The notes beneath the pieces are model-generated. The model was given only the letters and a program-made list of their open reading frames with translations. It did no database searches and was not told the origin of the DNA. From NCBI GenBank assembly GCA_963770535.1, contig CAVYPZ010000003.1:3348001-3412000 (forward strand): a stretch of DNA of 64,000 bases, given 5' to 3'. The stretch is from RYN-230 sp963770535 (GTDB taxonomy: Bacteria > Actinomycetota > Actinomycetes > Streptosporangiales > Streptosporangiaceae). Shown piece by piece: positions 19,360-27,270 of this stretch; the first letter of the stretch is position 1, and each line of letters begins with the position of its first letter. A program made the position numbers and the translations under genes.

Positions 19360-20346
19360 TCACTTGACCGTGTTGGTATTGATCTGGTCGAAGTCACCGA
19401 TGCCGTTGGTGATGCCGCCACCGCCAGACCACTGCCACATCACGGCCTGTTTCGAGGACCGGCTCACCCCGCCGAAGAACCGGGCGCAGGTGGTCGTCCC
19501 GAGGACGCACCATTTGACCGGGGGCTTGGACAGCCTGCTGGTCTCGTCGGTGTAGGTCCACTCGTAGGTGCCGGAGATGTTCGAGGCGCTGCCCGTGCCG
19601 AAGATGGAACCCCAGATCGACGGCGACGAGTACACGCCGGGAATGTAGGAGGAGTGCGCGGTCAGGTAGGCCTCGTACCCGTTGACCTCGGCCCGGTCCA
19701 CGGACGCCGCGACACCGGCAGACTTGATCTTGCCGCTGCAGGGGGACGTGTAGACGTTATTCCAGCCGTTGTCCAGCGCGGGCTTGATACCGGGCAGCTC
19801 GATGTCCAGCCACACGATCTTGTAGGTGACGTGCAGGCCGCCTATCGCGCGCAGCGTCTTGGCGGCCTGCGCGGCGCCCCAGGAGCTCGCCTCGGTAGTC
19901 GTCCCGTTGTAGTGCGGGTCCACGCCGGGGCCGCCCATGAACCAGTAGACGCCGGTGCCGATGCCCTTGCCGTACTTCGTGTAGTTGGTGTTGGCGGCCG
20001 CGCTGTCGGCTGACGACCAGGCGATGTTGCCGCCGCAGCCGGACCAGCGGGCCCAGTTCCCGGCCATGCCGATGTAGCCTCCGTAAACCGGGCGGCTGCT
20101 GAGGACCGGCTCCCGGTAGGGCGGCGAGCTGTTGATCGCGATCGGCCAGCTGTCGGTGCCGTAGTAGAAACCGGCCGGGCTGTCCGCGTCCGGGACGGCC
20201 GCCCGGCTGGTCTGCGCGGTGCTGGCCGACCCGGAGCCGGGCGTGGACAGGGCCAGCGTCACCCCGGCCACCACAGCCAGCACCAGGGCAGGGGCCAGCG
20301 TGACGGGGCGGAGCAGGTGGCCGAGGGCGAGCTGGGGGCGCTTCAT
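19360..20346 (-). CDS. Secreted protein with a DUF1906-like glycoside-hydrolase-type domain
   Basis: 328 residues. An N-terminal signal peptide is clear: a basic start MKRPQLALGHLLRP, a hydrophobic core LAPALVLAVVAGVTLAL and a small-residue cleavage region near residue 42. The mature part begins AGFYYGTDSWPIAINSS and contains YIGMAGNWARWSGC, GIGTGVYWFMGGPGVDP, YKIVWLDIELPG, SYIPGVYSSPSIWG and a C-terminal QAVMWQWSGGGG. This pattern resembles DUF1906/GH25-type TIM-barrel proteins that act on peptidoglycan or other cell-wall glycans. The Asp and Glu in WLDIE could be catalytic. The start has GGAAGGGA upstream. It diverges from trpB2, with 222 bp between the starts. Confidence 0.7.
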   Translation of the reverse strand: MKRPQLALGHLLRPVTLAPALVLAVVAGVTLALSTPGSGSASTAQTSRAAVPDADSPAGFYYGTDSWPIAINSSPPYREPVLSSRPVYGGYIGMAGNWARWSGCGGNIAWSSADSAAANTNYTKYGKGIGTGVYWFMGGPGVDPHYNGTTTEASSWGAAQAAKTLRAIGGLHVTYKIVWLDIELPGIKPALDNGWNNVYTSPCSGKIKSAGVAASVDRAEVNGYEAYLTAHSSYIPGVYSSPSIWGSIFGTGSASNISGTYEWTYTDETSRLSKPPVKWCVLGTTTCARFFGGVSRSSKQAVMWQWSGGGGITNGIGDFDQINTNTVK

Positions 20347-20568
20347 CGGGTCCCTTCCGGTATGCGGCTCCGCGCAGTGGCGGGCGGGGCGGCCGGGGCT
20401 GGCCGGGTGGCGGCGGTGTGCAGGCAGAGCATGATCGGTGGGGGTTATGTGATCTTCTGTGATATTTCACCCTGTGCAGCCATACTAGGCACGTCGATGC
20501 TCCCCGCCAGAGGCCCGCAGTGAACCGGGCCGCGCCGGGGCGTGGCGCCAGCCGCACGGGAGGGACCC
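20347..20568. promoter_or_regulatory. Divergent promoter region, secreted protein / trpB2
   Basis: 222 bp between divergent starts. It contains a locally A/T-rich stretch at about 20440-20490 (tgtgatcttctgtgatatttcac and catactagg), which is the most likely place for promoter elements. I cannot assign -35/-10 hexamers with certainty. Confidence 0.35.
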
Positions 20569-21930
20569 ATGGACCGTCAGGTCAAATATCTGCTCGATGA
20601 GTCGCAGCTGCCCCAGCAGTGGTACAACGTGCTGCCTGACCTGCCGTCTCCCCCGCCACCGCCGCTGCACCCCGGCACCCGCGAGCCGGTCGGGCCGGAC
20701 GATCTCGCCCCCCTGTTCCCGGCCGCGCTGATCGGGCAGGAGGTGTCCGCGGAGCGCTACATCCCCATCCCCGAGGACGTCCGCGACGTATACCGGCTGT
20801 GGCGGCCGACCCCGCTGCTGCGTGCCCGGCGGCTGGAGAAGGAGCTGGGCACCCCGGCCCGCATCTACTACAAGTACGAGGGGGGCAGCCCGGCGGGCTC
20901 GCACAAGCCCAACACCGCGGTCCCCCAGGCGTACTACAACGCCGCCGAGGGGGTGTCCCGGCTTACCACCGAGACCGGGGCCGGCCAGTGGGGCAGCGCG
21001 CTGGCCTTCGCATCGGCCGTGTTCGGCCTGCAATGCGAGGTCTGGCAGGTCCGCGCCTCTTTCGACCAGAAGCCCTACCGCAGGCTGCTGATGGAGACCT
21101 ACGGGGCCACCGTGCACCCGAGCCCCTCGGACCTCACCCAGTCAGGCAAGGCGGTGCTGGCCGCCGACCCTGCGTCGCCGGGCAGCCTGGGCATAGCGAT
21201 CAGCGAGGCGGTGGAGGTCGCCGCCGGGGACCCGTCGGCCCGGTACGCCCTGGGCAGCGTGCTGAATCACGTGCTGCTCCACCAGACCGTGATCGGGGAG
21301 GAGGCCATCAAGCAGATGGAGCAGGCCGGGGATGTGCCCGACCTGATCATCGGCTGCACCGGCGGAGGCTCCAACTTCTCGGGGCTGGTCTTCCCGTTCC
21401 TGCGGGAGAAGCTGGCCGGCCGGATGAACCCGGTGCTGCGCGCGGTGGAGCCGGCCGCCGCGCCGTCGTTCACCCGTGGCGTCTACGCCTACGACTTCGG
21501 GGACACGGCGGGCTTCACGCCGCTGCTCAAGATGCACACGCTGGGGCACGGTTTCGTGCCTGACCCGATCCACGCGGGCGGGCTGCGCTACCACGGCATG
21601 TCGCCGCTGCTATCGCACATGTACGAGCTGGGGATGTTCGAGGCGGTAGCTAAGCCGCAGTCGGAATGCTTCGCGGCGGGCCTGCGCTTCGCCCGGGCCG
21701 AGGGCATCGTGCCCGCCCCCGAGCCCACCCACGCGCTCGCCTCGTGCATCGAGGAGGCGCTGCGCTGCAAGGAGACCGGCGAGGAGAAGGTCATCCTGAC
21801 CGCCCTGTGCGGGCACGGGCTGCTCGACCTGACTGCTTACGAGAGCTTCCTGGCCGGCCAGGTCACCGACTTCGACCTGGCCGACCAGTCCCTGCGGGCC
21901 GCGCTCGTCAACCTCCCCGCGGGCGTCTGA
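20569..21930 (+). CDS. TrpB2-type tryptophan synthase beta-like PLP enzyme
   Basis: 453 residues from the ATG at 20569 (MDRQVKYLLDE), with GGAGGGACCC directly upstream. It is of the TrpB2 class: the PLP lysine is in YEGGSPAGSHKPNTAVPQAYY near residue 111, the activating loop is TTETGAGQWGSALAFA, and the phosphate loop is IIGCTGGGSNFSGL. It also has the long N-terminal extension and C-terminal segment that canonical TrpB1 lacks. TrpB2 enzymes condense indole with serine (or O-phosphoserine) and often salvage free indole. No trpA, trpC or trpE is adjacent, consistent with a stand-alone salvage role rather than the main trp operon. It converges on the esterase gene. Confidence 0.92.
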   Translation: MDRQVKYLLDESQLPQQWYNVLPDLPSPPPPPLHPGTREPVGPDDLAPLFPAALIGQEVSAERYIPIPEDVRDVYRLWRPTPLLRARRLEKELGTPARIYYKYEGGSPAGSHKPNTAVPQAYYNAAEGVSRLTTETGAGQWGSALAFASAVFGLQCEVWQVRASFDQKPYRRLLMETYGATVHPSPSDLTQSGKAVLAADPASPGSLGIAISEAVEVAAGDPSARYALGSVLNHVLLHQTVIGEEAIKQMEQAGDVPDLIIGCTGGGSNFSGLVFPFLREKLAGRMNPVLRAVEPAAAPSFTRGVYAYDFGDTAGFTPLLKMHTLGHGFVPDPIHAGGLRYHGMSPLLSHMYELGMFEAVAKPQSECFAAGLRFARAEGIVPAPEPTHALASCIEEALRCKETGEEKVILTALCGHGLLDLTAYESFLAGQVTDFDLADQSLRAALVNLPAGV

Positions 21931-21933
21931 GCC

Positions 21934-21963
21934 CCGCGCGGCCGCCGGGAGGGCGGCGCGGCT
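21934..21963. terminator. Bidirectional G/C hairpin between trpB2 and the esterase
   Basis: The 38-bp gap between two converging stop codons is almost filled by an inverted repeat (ccgcgc-gg-ccgcc facing ggcgg-cgcgg). A shared terminator is the natural reading. Confidence 0.45.
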
Positions 21964-21968
21964 GAGGG

Positions 21969-23162
21969 TCAGGTACGCCTGGCCGGCGGATGCTTGTCGG
22001 CCAGGGCGAGCAGCCGCGACCGCGCCGCGGCCTCCAGCCGGGCGGCCCGGGCCAGCCGCGGGGTCATCCACCGGAGCATCAGCGGGACCTCCGCCCGCCA
22101 GGTGATCATGTCGTGCCCGCCGCCCCGGGTGAGGGTGAGCGGGGCATTCGGCTGCCGGGCCACCAGCGCGTGCCAGAAGACCTCGGCGTTGACGACGTCC
22201 TCGGGGTTGTCCGCCCCGGCGCCGAGCCAGAATCCCGGCATGCGCGAGCCCGCGCGCAGCCTGCGCAGCTCGAGCAGGGGGGTGTTCTCCTTGCGCAGGC
22301 TGGTGCTGCCGCCGAACGGGCTGACCCGGCGCAGCGGGTGGCCCCACTGGTTATCAGCCGGCGTGAAGTAGCCGCTGAGCACCCCGGCGAAGCCATATCT
22401 GCCGCGCAAGCGCAGGGCCATGTTCGCGGCGCAGAACCCGCCTTCTGAGTACCCGGCGACGCCCCAGGCCGGGCCCGGCGGCTGGACCCGCAGCAGGTGC
22501 GCGATCCGGTCCGGCAGGTCCACCCCCAGGTAGGTCAGGTCCTGGGGGCCGCGTACCTGGTTGAGGCACTGCAGGGAAATCCGCTCGCCGCCGTTGGCGT
22601 CGGGCATCACCAGCACGGCGGGCTGCGCCTCCTTCCGGGCCATCAGCTCGCCGAGAGTGTTGGTCACGCCCACCACGTTGATCCAGTCCTGGGGCTCGCC
22701 GGGCTGGCCGTGGAGCAGTTCGATGACCGGGAACCGGTACCGGGTGTAGGCCGGCTGGAAGTACTGCGGCGGCAGGTACACGTACACCACCCGGGTGATG
22801 CGGCTGCGCGGGCCGGCCACCTTGAGCCGGATGGTGTAGCCAATCTGCTGCGCTTCCTGGAGGTAAGCCTTGCTCCCGTCCAGCGTCGCGGGGCCCCGGC
22901 CGGGGGCCAGCTTCGTCAGTGGCACCTGGGACGGCGCGGTGACCCCCTGGTTGGTGAGGTCTGCGATCGCCGAGCTCCAGGTCGGGTAGTAGTCGTAGTA
23001 CTTGTTGACGGCGAGCACCCCGAAGGTCATCGCCGGGACAAAGGCCAGGCCGCCGGCCACCAGGCGGAAGATCACGTACTTGGTGGTCACCATCCACCAC
23101 GTGAACGCGATGAAGGCCACGACCAGGATGAGGAAGAGGGCAGTGCTCTGCGGTTCCAGCAT
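21969..23162 (-). CDS. Membrane-anchored alpha/beta-hydrolase esterase (esterase D / mycolyltransferase-like)
   Basis: 397 residues from the ATG at 23162, chosen because GGAGG lies 7 nt upstream and the protein then begins directly with its first helix. Two N-terminal membrane segments (STALFLILVVAFIAFTWWMV and YVIFRLVAGGLAFVPAMTFG) are followed by an external hydrolase domain: FPVIELLHGQPGEPQDWINV (oxyanion region), the nucleophile motif VAGYSEGGFCAANMALR near residue 255 and RGGGHDMITW with the catalytic histidine near 360. This matches actinobacterial esterases related to Fbp/antigen 85 and enterochelin esterase folds. The substrate is unknown, possibly a cell-surface ester. Confidence 0.85.
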   Translation of the reverse strand: MLEPQSTALFLILVVAFIAFTWWMVTTKYVIFRLVAGGLAFVPAMTFGVLAVNKYYDYYPTWSSAIADLTNQGVTAPSQVPLTKLAPGRGPATLDGSKAYLQEAQQIGYTIRLKVAGPRSRITRVVYVYLPPQYFQPAYTRYRFPVIELLHGQPGEPQDWINVVGVTNTLGELMARKEAQPAVLVMPDANGGERISLQCLNQVRGPQDLTYLGVDLPDRIAHLLRVQPPGPAWGVAGYSEGGFCAANMALRLRGRYGFAGVLSGYFTPADNQWGHPLRRVSPFGGSTSLRKENTPLLELRRLRAGSRMPGFWLGAGADNPEDVVNAEVFWHALVARQPNAPLTLTRGGGHDMITWRAEVPLMLRWMTPRLARAARLEAAARSRLLALADKHPPARRT

Positions 23163-23486
23163 GCGGACCTCCGGATCGGGTGAGACAGCCAGCCCCGGCG
23201 TTCCCGTTGGCCCTTGCCCCCGTTCGGGGGCCAGCCTCACCAGATGGACCGAGGCGATGACCGCCCGCTCCGCTTGCCGAACGGGGACGGCGCGCTCCAG
23301 AGTTCCGCCCCGGCGGCCCGGCCGCGGACTCTGGACCAGGATTTGACCTGACCCATCCAGCCGATTACCTGGGCTTGGCGGATCAGGCCCTCGGCAAAGG
23401 GCGGCGCGGCCCGGAATGGCCGGGTCTAGTAAGGTCGGCCACCAGTCACGAGATGGTCAAGGCCGGCACGCTGGCGGAGGAGAGGG
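23163..23486. promoter_or_regulatory. Divergent intergenic region, esterase / TMEM175-like
   Basis: 324 bp without a gene. A perfect 6-bp G/C hairpin with a GTTC loop sits at 23216-23231, in the leader of the esterase gene. GGAGGAGAGGG before 23487 is the ribosome binding site of the channel gene. Nothing else could be assigned. Confidence 0.4.
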
Positions 23487-24248
23487 ATGCGCGGGTCTGG
23501 CGAAGCAGGCGGGACCGGAACTCCGCCGGGAGAGGAGCGGCCCGCGGCCGGGCGAGCCGAGAGCGCCGGGCGAGCCGAGAGCGCCGAGAGCGCCGAGAGC
23601 GCCGAGAGCGCCGAGAGCGCCGAGAGCATCGAGTCACGCGCGGCTGACCGGGTCATCTCCTTCTCCGACGCCGTGGTCGCCATCGCGATCACGCTGCTGG
23701 CCATCGACCTGCCCGTGCCGCACGGCAGCACCATGTCCACGTTCTGGTCGTCGGTGCACCACAACGGCGACCACTACCTGGCCTTCCTGATCAGTTTCTG
23801 GGCCATCGCCGCGAAGTGGACTGATCATCACGACGCCTTCCGGTACACCCGGCGTATGGATCCGTGGCTGCGGCTGGAGAATACGTTCTGGCTCCTGACC
23901 ATCGTGATCATCCCGTTCTCGACCAGGCTGCTCACCGAGCCAGGGCACCAGAGCCTTGAGGTGAACGCCCTGGAGTGGGGCTTTTACGCGCTGGTGCAGG
24001 CGGTGGGGTCGGCGATCATGCTCATGATGCTGCGGTACATGACCTCCCACCGCCAGGCGCCCGCCATGCCGCCGGCCACGCTGACCAGCCTGACCTGGCA
24101 GTCCTGGGCCATGACGCTCGGCTTCGGGCTGTCGATCCCGGTGTTCTTCGCCACCAGGTACGGCTGGGTGCTGTGGATCGCGGTCCCGCTGCTGGCGAGG
24201 AACTTCCACCGGCTCCGTAACCGCAAGCGCTCGGGCGTCCCGGCCTGA
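23487..24248 (+). CDS. TMEM175-like (DUF1211) potassium channel
   Basis: 253 residues. Residues about 53-70 read DRVISFSDAVVAIAITLLAIDL, the R-x3-FSD signature of the first helix in TMEM175/DUF1211 channels, which form the K+ selectivity filter from helix 1. Five more helices follow (LAFLISFWAIAAKWTDHH, TFWLLTIVIIPFSTRLL and others), giving the six-helix bacterial form. The first 50 residues are hydrophilic and contain a run of Ala-Glu-Ser repeats encoded by a 9-bp tandem repeat near 23575-23630. The start ATG is set by a strong GGAGGAGAGGG site. The stop codon lies inside the first unit of an 18-bp repeat array. Confidence 0.85.
   Translation: MRGSGEAGGTGTPPGEERPAAGRAESAGRAESAESAESAESAESAESIESRAADRVISFSDAVVAIAITLLAIDLPVPHGSTMSTFWSSVHHNGDHYLAFLISFWAIAAKWTDHHDAFRYTRRMDPWLRLENTFWLLTIVIIPFSTRLLTEPGHQSLEVNALEWGFYALVQAVGSAIMLMMLRYMTSHRQAPAMPPATLTSLTWQSWAMTLGFGLSIPVFFATRYGWVLWIAVPLLARNFHRLRNRKRSGVPA
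23570..23628. repeat. 9-bp repeat (gagagcgcc) in the TMEM175 gene
   Basis: About six tandem or near-tandem copies of gagagcgcc encode an (Ala-Glu-Ser)n run in the hydrophilic N-terminus of the channel protein. The unit is a multiple of three, so copy number can vary without a frame shift. Confidence 0.7.
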
Positions 24249-24802
24249 GGGCCCGTCCCGGCCTGAGGGCCCGTCCCGGCCTGAGGGCCCATCCCGGCCT
24301 GAGGGCCCATCCCGGCCTGAGGGCCCGTCCCGGCCTGAGGGCTCGTCCCGGCCTGAGGGCTCGTCCCGGCGGCCCAACCGGTCCAGCGATCGACCCGGAT
24401 GCTGATCACCGGCCCGCCGGGGGCTTGCTCGCGGTACTGGGGGTAGCGCCCGGCCAGCAGCTCAAGCGCCGGGGCCATCGCGGCCGGGTCGTCCAGGATC
24501 GTGGCGTGGCCGTCAGCGCGGACCCACCACAGCCGGTCCCAGTCGTCCTCGTAGTGATCGGCCAGCACGCAGACCCGCGGATTGGCCCTGATGTTCCGCA
24601 GCCGCCGCAGGTCGGGGCTGCTCTTCGGCTTGGCGTCCACCGCGCTGTAGATGCGGTCCCCCGGGCCGGGATCCCCGTCGCCGGCGGCCAGCGCGAACGT
24701 GAACGGCACCAGGTGCGGGCAGCCGCCCGGGCCGGCCGTGGCCAGCCGGGCCACCGGCAGGCTGGCGAACCTCCGCCGGGCCTCCGCTGCGTCAAGCCTC
24801 AT
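23984..24802 (-). CDS. PPOX-class (pyridoxamine-5'-phosphate-oxidase-like) flavin/F420 protein with repeat tail
   Basis: 272 residues, of which about 1-140 form the split-barrel domain: RRRFASLPVARLATAGPGGCPHLVPFTFAL, DRIYSAVDAKPKS near residue 52, LRRLRNIRANPRVCVLADHYEDDWDRLWWVRADG near 65-100 and a terminal VISIRVDRWTGWAA. This resembles the TIGR03668/Rv0121-type F420- or FMN-dependent family. Beyond it the frame crosses the 18-bp array, giving seven GPQAG-type hexapeptides. It then continues about 85 residues antisense to the TMEM175 gene. The real protein probably ended near the array, and the tail may be an accident of repeat expansion that removed the stop. Confidence 0.75.
   Translation of the reverse strand: MRLDAAEARRRFASLPVARLATAGPGGCPHLVPFTFALAAGDGDPGPGDRIYSAVDAKPKSSPDLRRLRNIRANPRVCVLADHYEDDWDRLWWVRADGHATILDDPAAMAPALELLAGRYPQYREQAPGGPVISIRVDRWTGWAAGTSPQAGTSPQAGTGPQAGMGPQAGMGPQAGTGPQAGTGPQAGTPERLRLRSRWKFLASSGTAIHSTQPYLVAKNTGIDSPKPSVMAQDCQVRLVSVAGGMAGAWRWEVMYRSIMSMIADPTACTSA
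24237..24370. repeat. 18-bp tandem repeat array, seven copies
   Basis: Seven copies of a unit close to gtcccggcctgagggccc, with a few transitions. On the plus strand the first copy supplies the last codons and TGA of the TMEM175 gene, and every later copy repeats that TGA in the same frame. On the minus strand the array is open and encodes a hexapeptide repeat in the converging PPOX gene. Confidence 0.9.
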
Positions 24803-24925
24803 GGCCTCATCCTGCCGGGGCCAGCCGGCGCGGGCCTGACGGGCACCCGGGTACGGGATACTGATCCGTCGGGCATCACGCCCGGCGGCTTATCCGCAAT
24901 CCACCACATGTGAAGGGCCAGCACA

Positions 24926-26494
24926 GTGTCAGGCGAGGACAGCACGAGCAGCGCGGCCAGCAGCCCGGCGGCGGACGCAGGATCCCCGGAACCGGGTGCG
25001 CCGGCCAGCCGGACCGACGTGCTGGGCGAGATCCGGCGGCAGCGGATCGACAAGGTTCACCAGCTCCGCGAGCAGGGCATCGACCCCTACCCGCCCGACG
25101 CGGTGGACCGGGTCGCCATCGCGCGCGCCCGGGAGATCGCCGACGGTGAGCCCGCCACCATCGCCGGGCGGATCATGCTGCTGCGCCCGATGGGCAACCT
25201 CACCTTCGGCCAGCTGCGTGACGAGACCGGCGACATGCAGTTCATGATCTCCCGCCGCGACCTGCCCGAGGATCACGTCCCCGGCTACAAGGCGCTGACC
25301 AAGCTGCTCGACATCGGCGATTTCGTGGCGATCGAGGGTTACCGGCTGCAGACCAAGACCGGCGAGCTGTCGGTCGGCGCGCGCAAGGTGACGATCCTGA
25401 CCAAGTCCCTGCGGCCGCTGCCGGACAAGCACTCAGGCCTGACCAACGAGGAAGTCCTGCTCCGCAAGCGGTACCTGGACATCCTGCTGCACCGTGAGAT
25501 CCAGGAGATGATCTACGCCAAGGCGCGATTCTGGCGGTCCATGCGCCGGTTCCTGGAGGACCGCGGTTTCACGGAGGTGCAGACCCCGGCCCTGGAGCTG
25601 ACCACGGGCGGCGCGGACGCCCGCCCCTTCGTCGCCCACCACAACTACCTGGACACCGACGTCTGCCTGCGCATCTCCATGGGCGAGCTGTGGCAGAAGC
25701 GCCTGCTGGTCGGCGGGCTGGAGCGCACGTTCGAGATCGGCCGGCAGTTCCGCAACGAAAACCAGAGCCGTGAGCATCTCAACGACTACGACCAGATGGA
25801 GTTCTACTGGGCGTACGCCAACTATGAGACCGGGATGCTCCTGGTCGAAGACCTGTTCCGGCACGTGGTCAGCGAAACCTTCGGCACCTTGTCCTTCACC
25901 CTGCACCGCAACGGCCGGGAGTACCAGGTCGATCTGGGCACGGACTGGGCGCGATACGACTACTACGAGACCATCAGCCAGATCCTCGGCTTCGACGTCC
26001 AGTCGGCCACCACGGACAAGCTGGTCACCACCATCGACGGCCTGGGCCTCGTGGTGGAGCGCGACGGCCTGAACCGGGCCAGGGCCATGGACGCGCTGTG
26101 GAAGCACTGCCGCCGCAGCCTGTCTGGCCCGGGGTTCCTGGTCAACGAGCCGCTCGAGGTCTCGCCGCTGGCCAAGGGGCGGCCGGACCGGCCCGGCATC
26201 GTGGAACGGTTCCACGTGATCGTGGCCGGGAGCGAGCTCGGCAACGGTTACAGCGAGCTGAACGATCCGCTGGAGCAAGCCCGCCGGTTCGGGGAGCAGC
26301 AGCGGATGCGCGAGGCCGGGGACGCCGAGGCGCAGATGCCCGACCCCGAGTTCGTCGAGGCGCTGGAGTACGGGATGCCGCCGGCCTGCGGTTTCGGGCT
26401 GAGCGAGCGGGTGTTCGCGTTCTTCATGGACAAGAGCGTCCGGGAGTGCCAGATCTTCCCGCTGCTGCGTCCCCTCGACCGCGACCCAGGCTGA
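24926..26494 (+). CDS. lysS: Lysyl-tRNA synthetase (class II)
   Basis: 522 residues from a GTG. The N-terminal OB-fold anticodon domain includes IAGRIMLLRPMGNLTFGQLRDE and TKTGELSVGARKVTILTKSLRPLPDKHSGL. The catalytic core shows RYLDILLHREIQ, TPALELTTGGADARPFVAHHN, motif 2 IGRQFRNENQSREHLNDYDQMEFYWAYANYE and EVSPLAKG. The C-terminus (EYGMPPACGFGLSERVFAFFMDKS...IFPLLRP) replaces the usual GIGIDR motif 3 by GFGLSER. The arginine is retained, but this marks a less common LysRS subtype. A non-conserved acidic Ser/Ala-rich leader of about 30 residues precedes the domain. The genome may contain a second, canonical LysRS. Confidence 0.93.
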   Translation: MSGEDSTSSAASSPAADAGSPEPGAPASRTDVLGEIRRQRIDKVHQLREQGIDPYPPDAVDRVAIARAREIADGEPATIAGRIMLLRPMGNLTFGQLRDETGDMQFMISRRDLPEDHVPGYKALTKLLDIGDFVAIEGYRLQTKTGELSVGARKVTILTKSLRPLPDKHSGLTNEEVLLRKRYLDILLHREIQEMIYAKARFWRSMRRFLEDRGFTEVQTPALELTTGGADARPFVAHHNYLDTDVCLRISMGELWQKRLLVGGLERTFEIGRQFRNENQSREHLNDYDQMEFYWAYANYETGMLLVEDLFRHVVSETFGTLSFTLHRNGREYQVDLGTDWARYDYYETISQILGFDVQSATTDKLVTTIDGLGLVVERDGLNRARAMDALWKHCRRSLSGPGFLVNEPLEVSPLAKGRPDRPGIVERFHVIVAGSELGNGYSELNDPLEQARRFGEQQRMREAGDAEAQMPDPEFVEALEYGMPPACGFGLSERVFAFFMDKSVRECQIFPLLRPLDRDPG

Positions 26495-26505
26495 CCCGCC
26501 GCCCG

Positions 26506-27006
26506 TCACCGCAGCGGGGTGACGGGGACGATCTGCACGGAGACGAGCTGGCCGCCCCGGACGTCCAGGACCCCGAGGGTGCCCTGCGGCTGACGGCGCC
26601 GGTCGGTGGGCGAGCCCGGGTTGAAGATCCGCTGCCCCCTCTCTTCATGGTCGAGGGGTATGTGCGAGTGGCCGAAGACGACGAGCTGCGCGGCGGGAAA
26701 CCGGCGGCGCATCCGGGCCGGGCGTCCCGGGGCCGGCCCGGAGTCGTGGATCATCGCCACGCGGAGGCCGCCCAGCTCCGCTTCCAGCGTGTCCGGGGCA
26801 CCCCAGGCGGCGACGTCGGGGCCGTCGTTGTTGCCCCGGACGGCCCGGACCGGGGCGTAGCCGGCCAGCTCGTCCAGGACGCCTGCGGTGCACACGTCGC
26901 CCGCGTGCAGGATGAGGTCCGCGCCGCCCAGCTGCGCCGCGACCGCCGGCGGGCAGGAGCGCCAGCGGCGCGGTGCGTGCGTGTCGGACATCACGATCAC
27001 CTTCAC
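26506..27006 (-). CDS. YfcE/MJ0936-type metallophosphoesterase
   Basis: 166 residues with the full set of dinuclear metal motifs: VIVMSDTHAPR (DxH) at the N-terminus, LHAGDVC (GD) near residue 35, VRGNNDG (GNND) near 57, AMIHDSG near 85 and VFGHSHIPLDH (GHSH) near 110. A terminal FNPGSPTDRRRQ is typical of the YfcE/MJ0936 family. These hydrolyse phosphodiesters such as cyclic nucleotides in vitro, and physiological substrates are mostly unknown. It converges on lysS (11 bp between stops) and diverges from the LigD polymerase-domain gene. Confidence 0.9.
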   Translation of the reverse strand: MKVIVMSDTHAPRRWRSCPPAVAAQLGGADLILHAGDVCTAGVLDELAGYAPVRAVRGNNDGPDVAAWGAPDTLEAELGGLRVAMIHDSGPAPGRPARMRRRFPAAQLVVFGHSHIPLDHEERGQRIFNPGSPTDRRRQPQGTLGVLDVRGGQLVSVQIVPVTPLR

Positions 27007-27063
27007 GGGCCCATCCTGCCCCCGTGCGGCGATCCAGTGCTGCGCCGCCCCTGCGGGTGCTCA

Positions 27064-27207
27064 CGTGCAGGCGCTCCGTGCGGGCGCTCCCGTGCGGGTG
27101 CTCTTGTGCAGGTGCCCTTGTGCGGGCGCTCCGTGCGGGCGCTCCGTGCGGGCGCTCCGTGCGGGCGCTCCCGTGCAGGTGATCCTGTGCAGGTGACCCG
27201 TGCAGGC
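27064..27207. repeat. 13-bp tandem repeat array in the phosphoesterase / ligD spacer
   Basis: About eleven copies of a unit close to gtgcgggcgctcc, with 12-14 bp variants and a decayed gtgcaggtg form at both ends. It fills most of the 264-bp divergent intergenic region, so it replaces or embeds the promoters of both genes. Confidence 0.85.
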
Positions 27208-27270
27208 GGCGCGGGCCGCGGCCCGGCAGCGGGTCGCGGCCCGCTCGCAGGCTGCGGTTATGGTGGCGCC

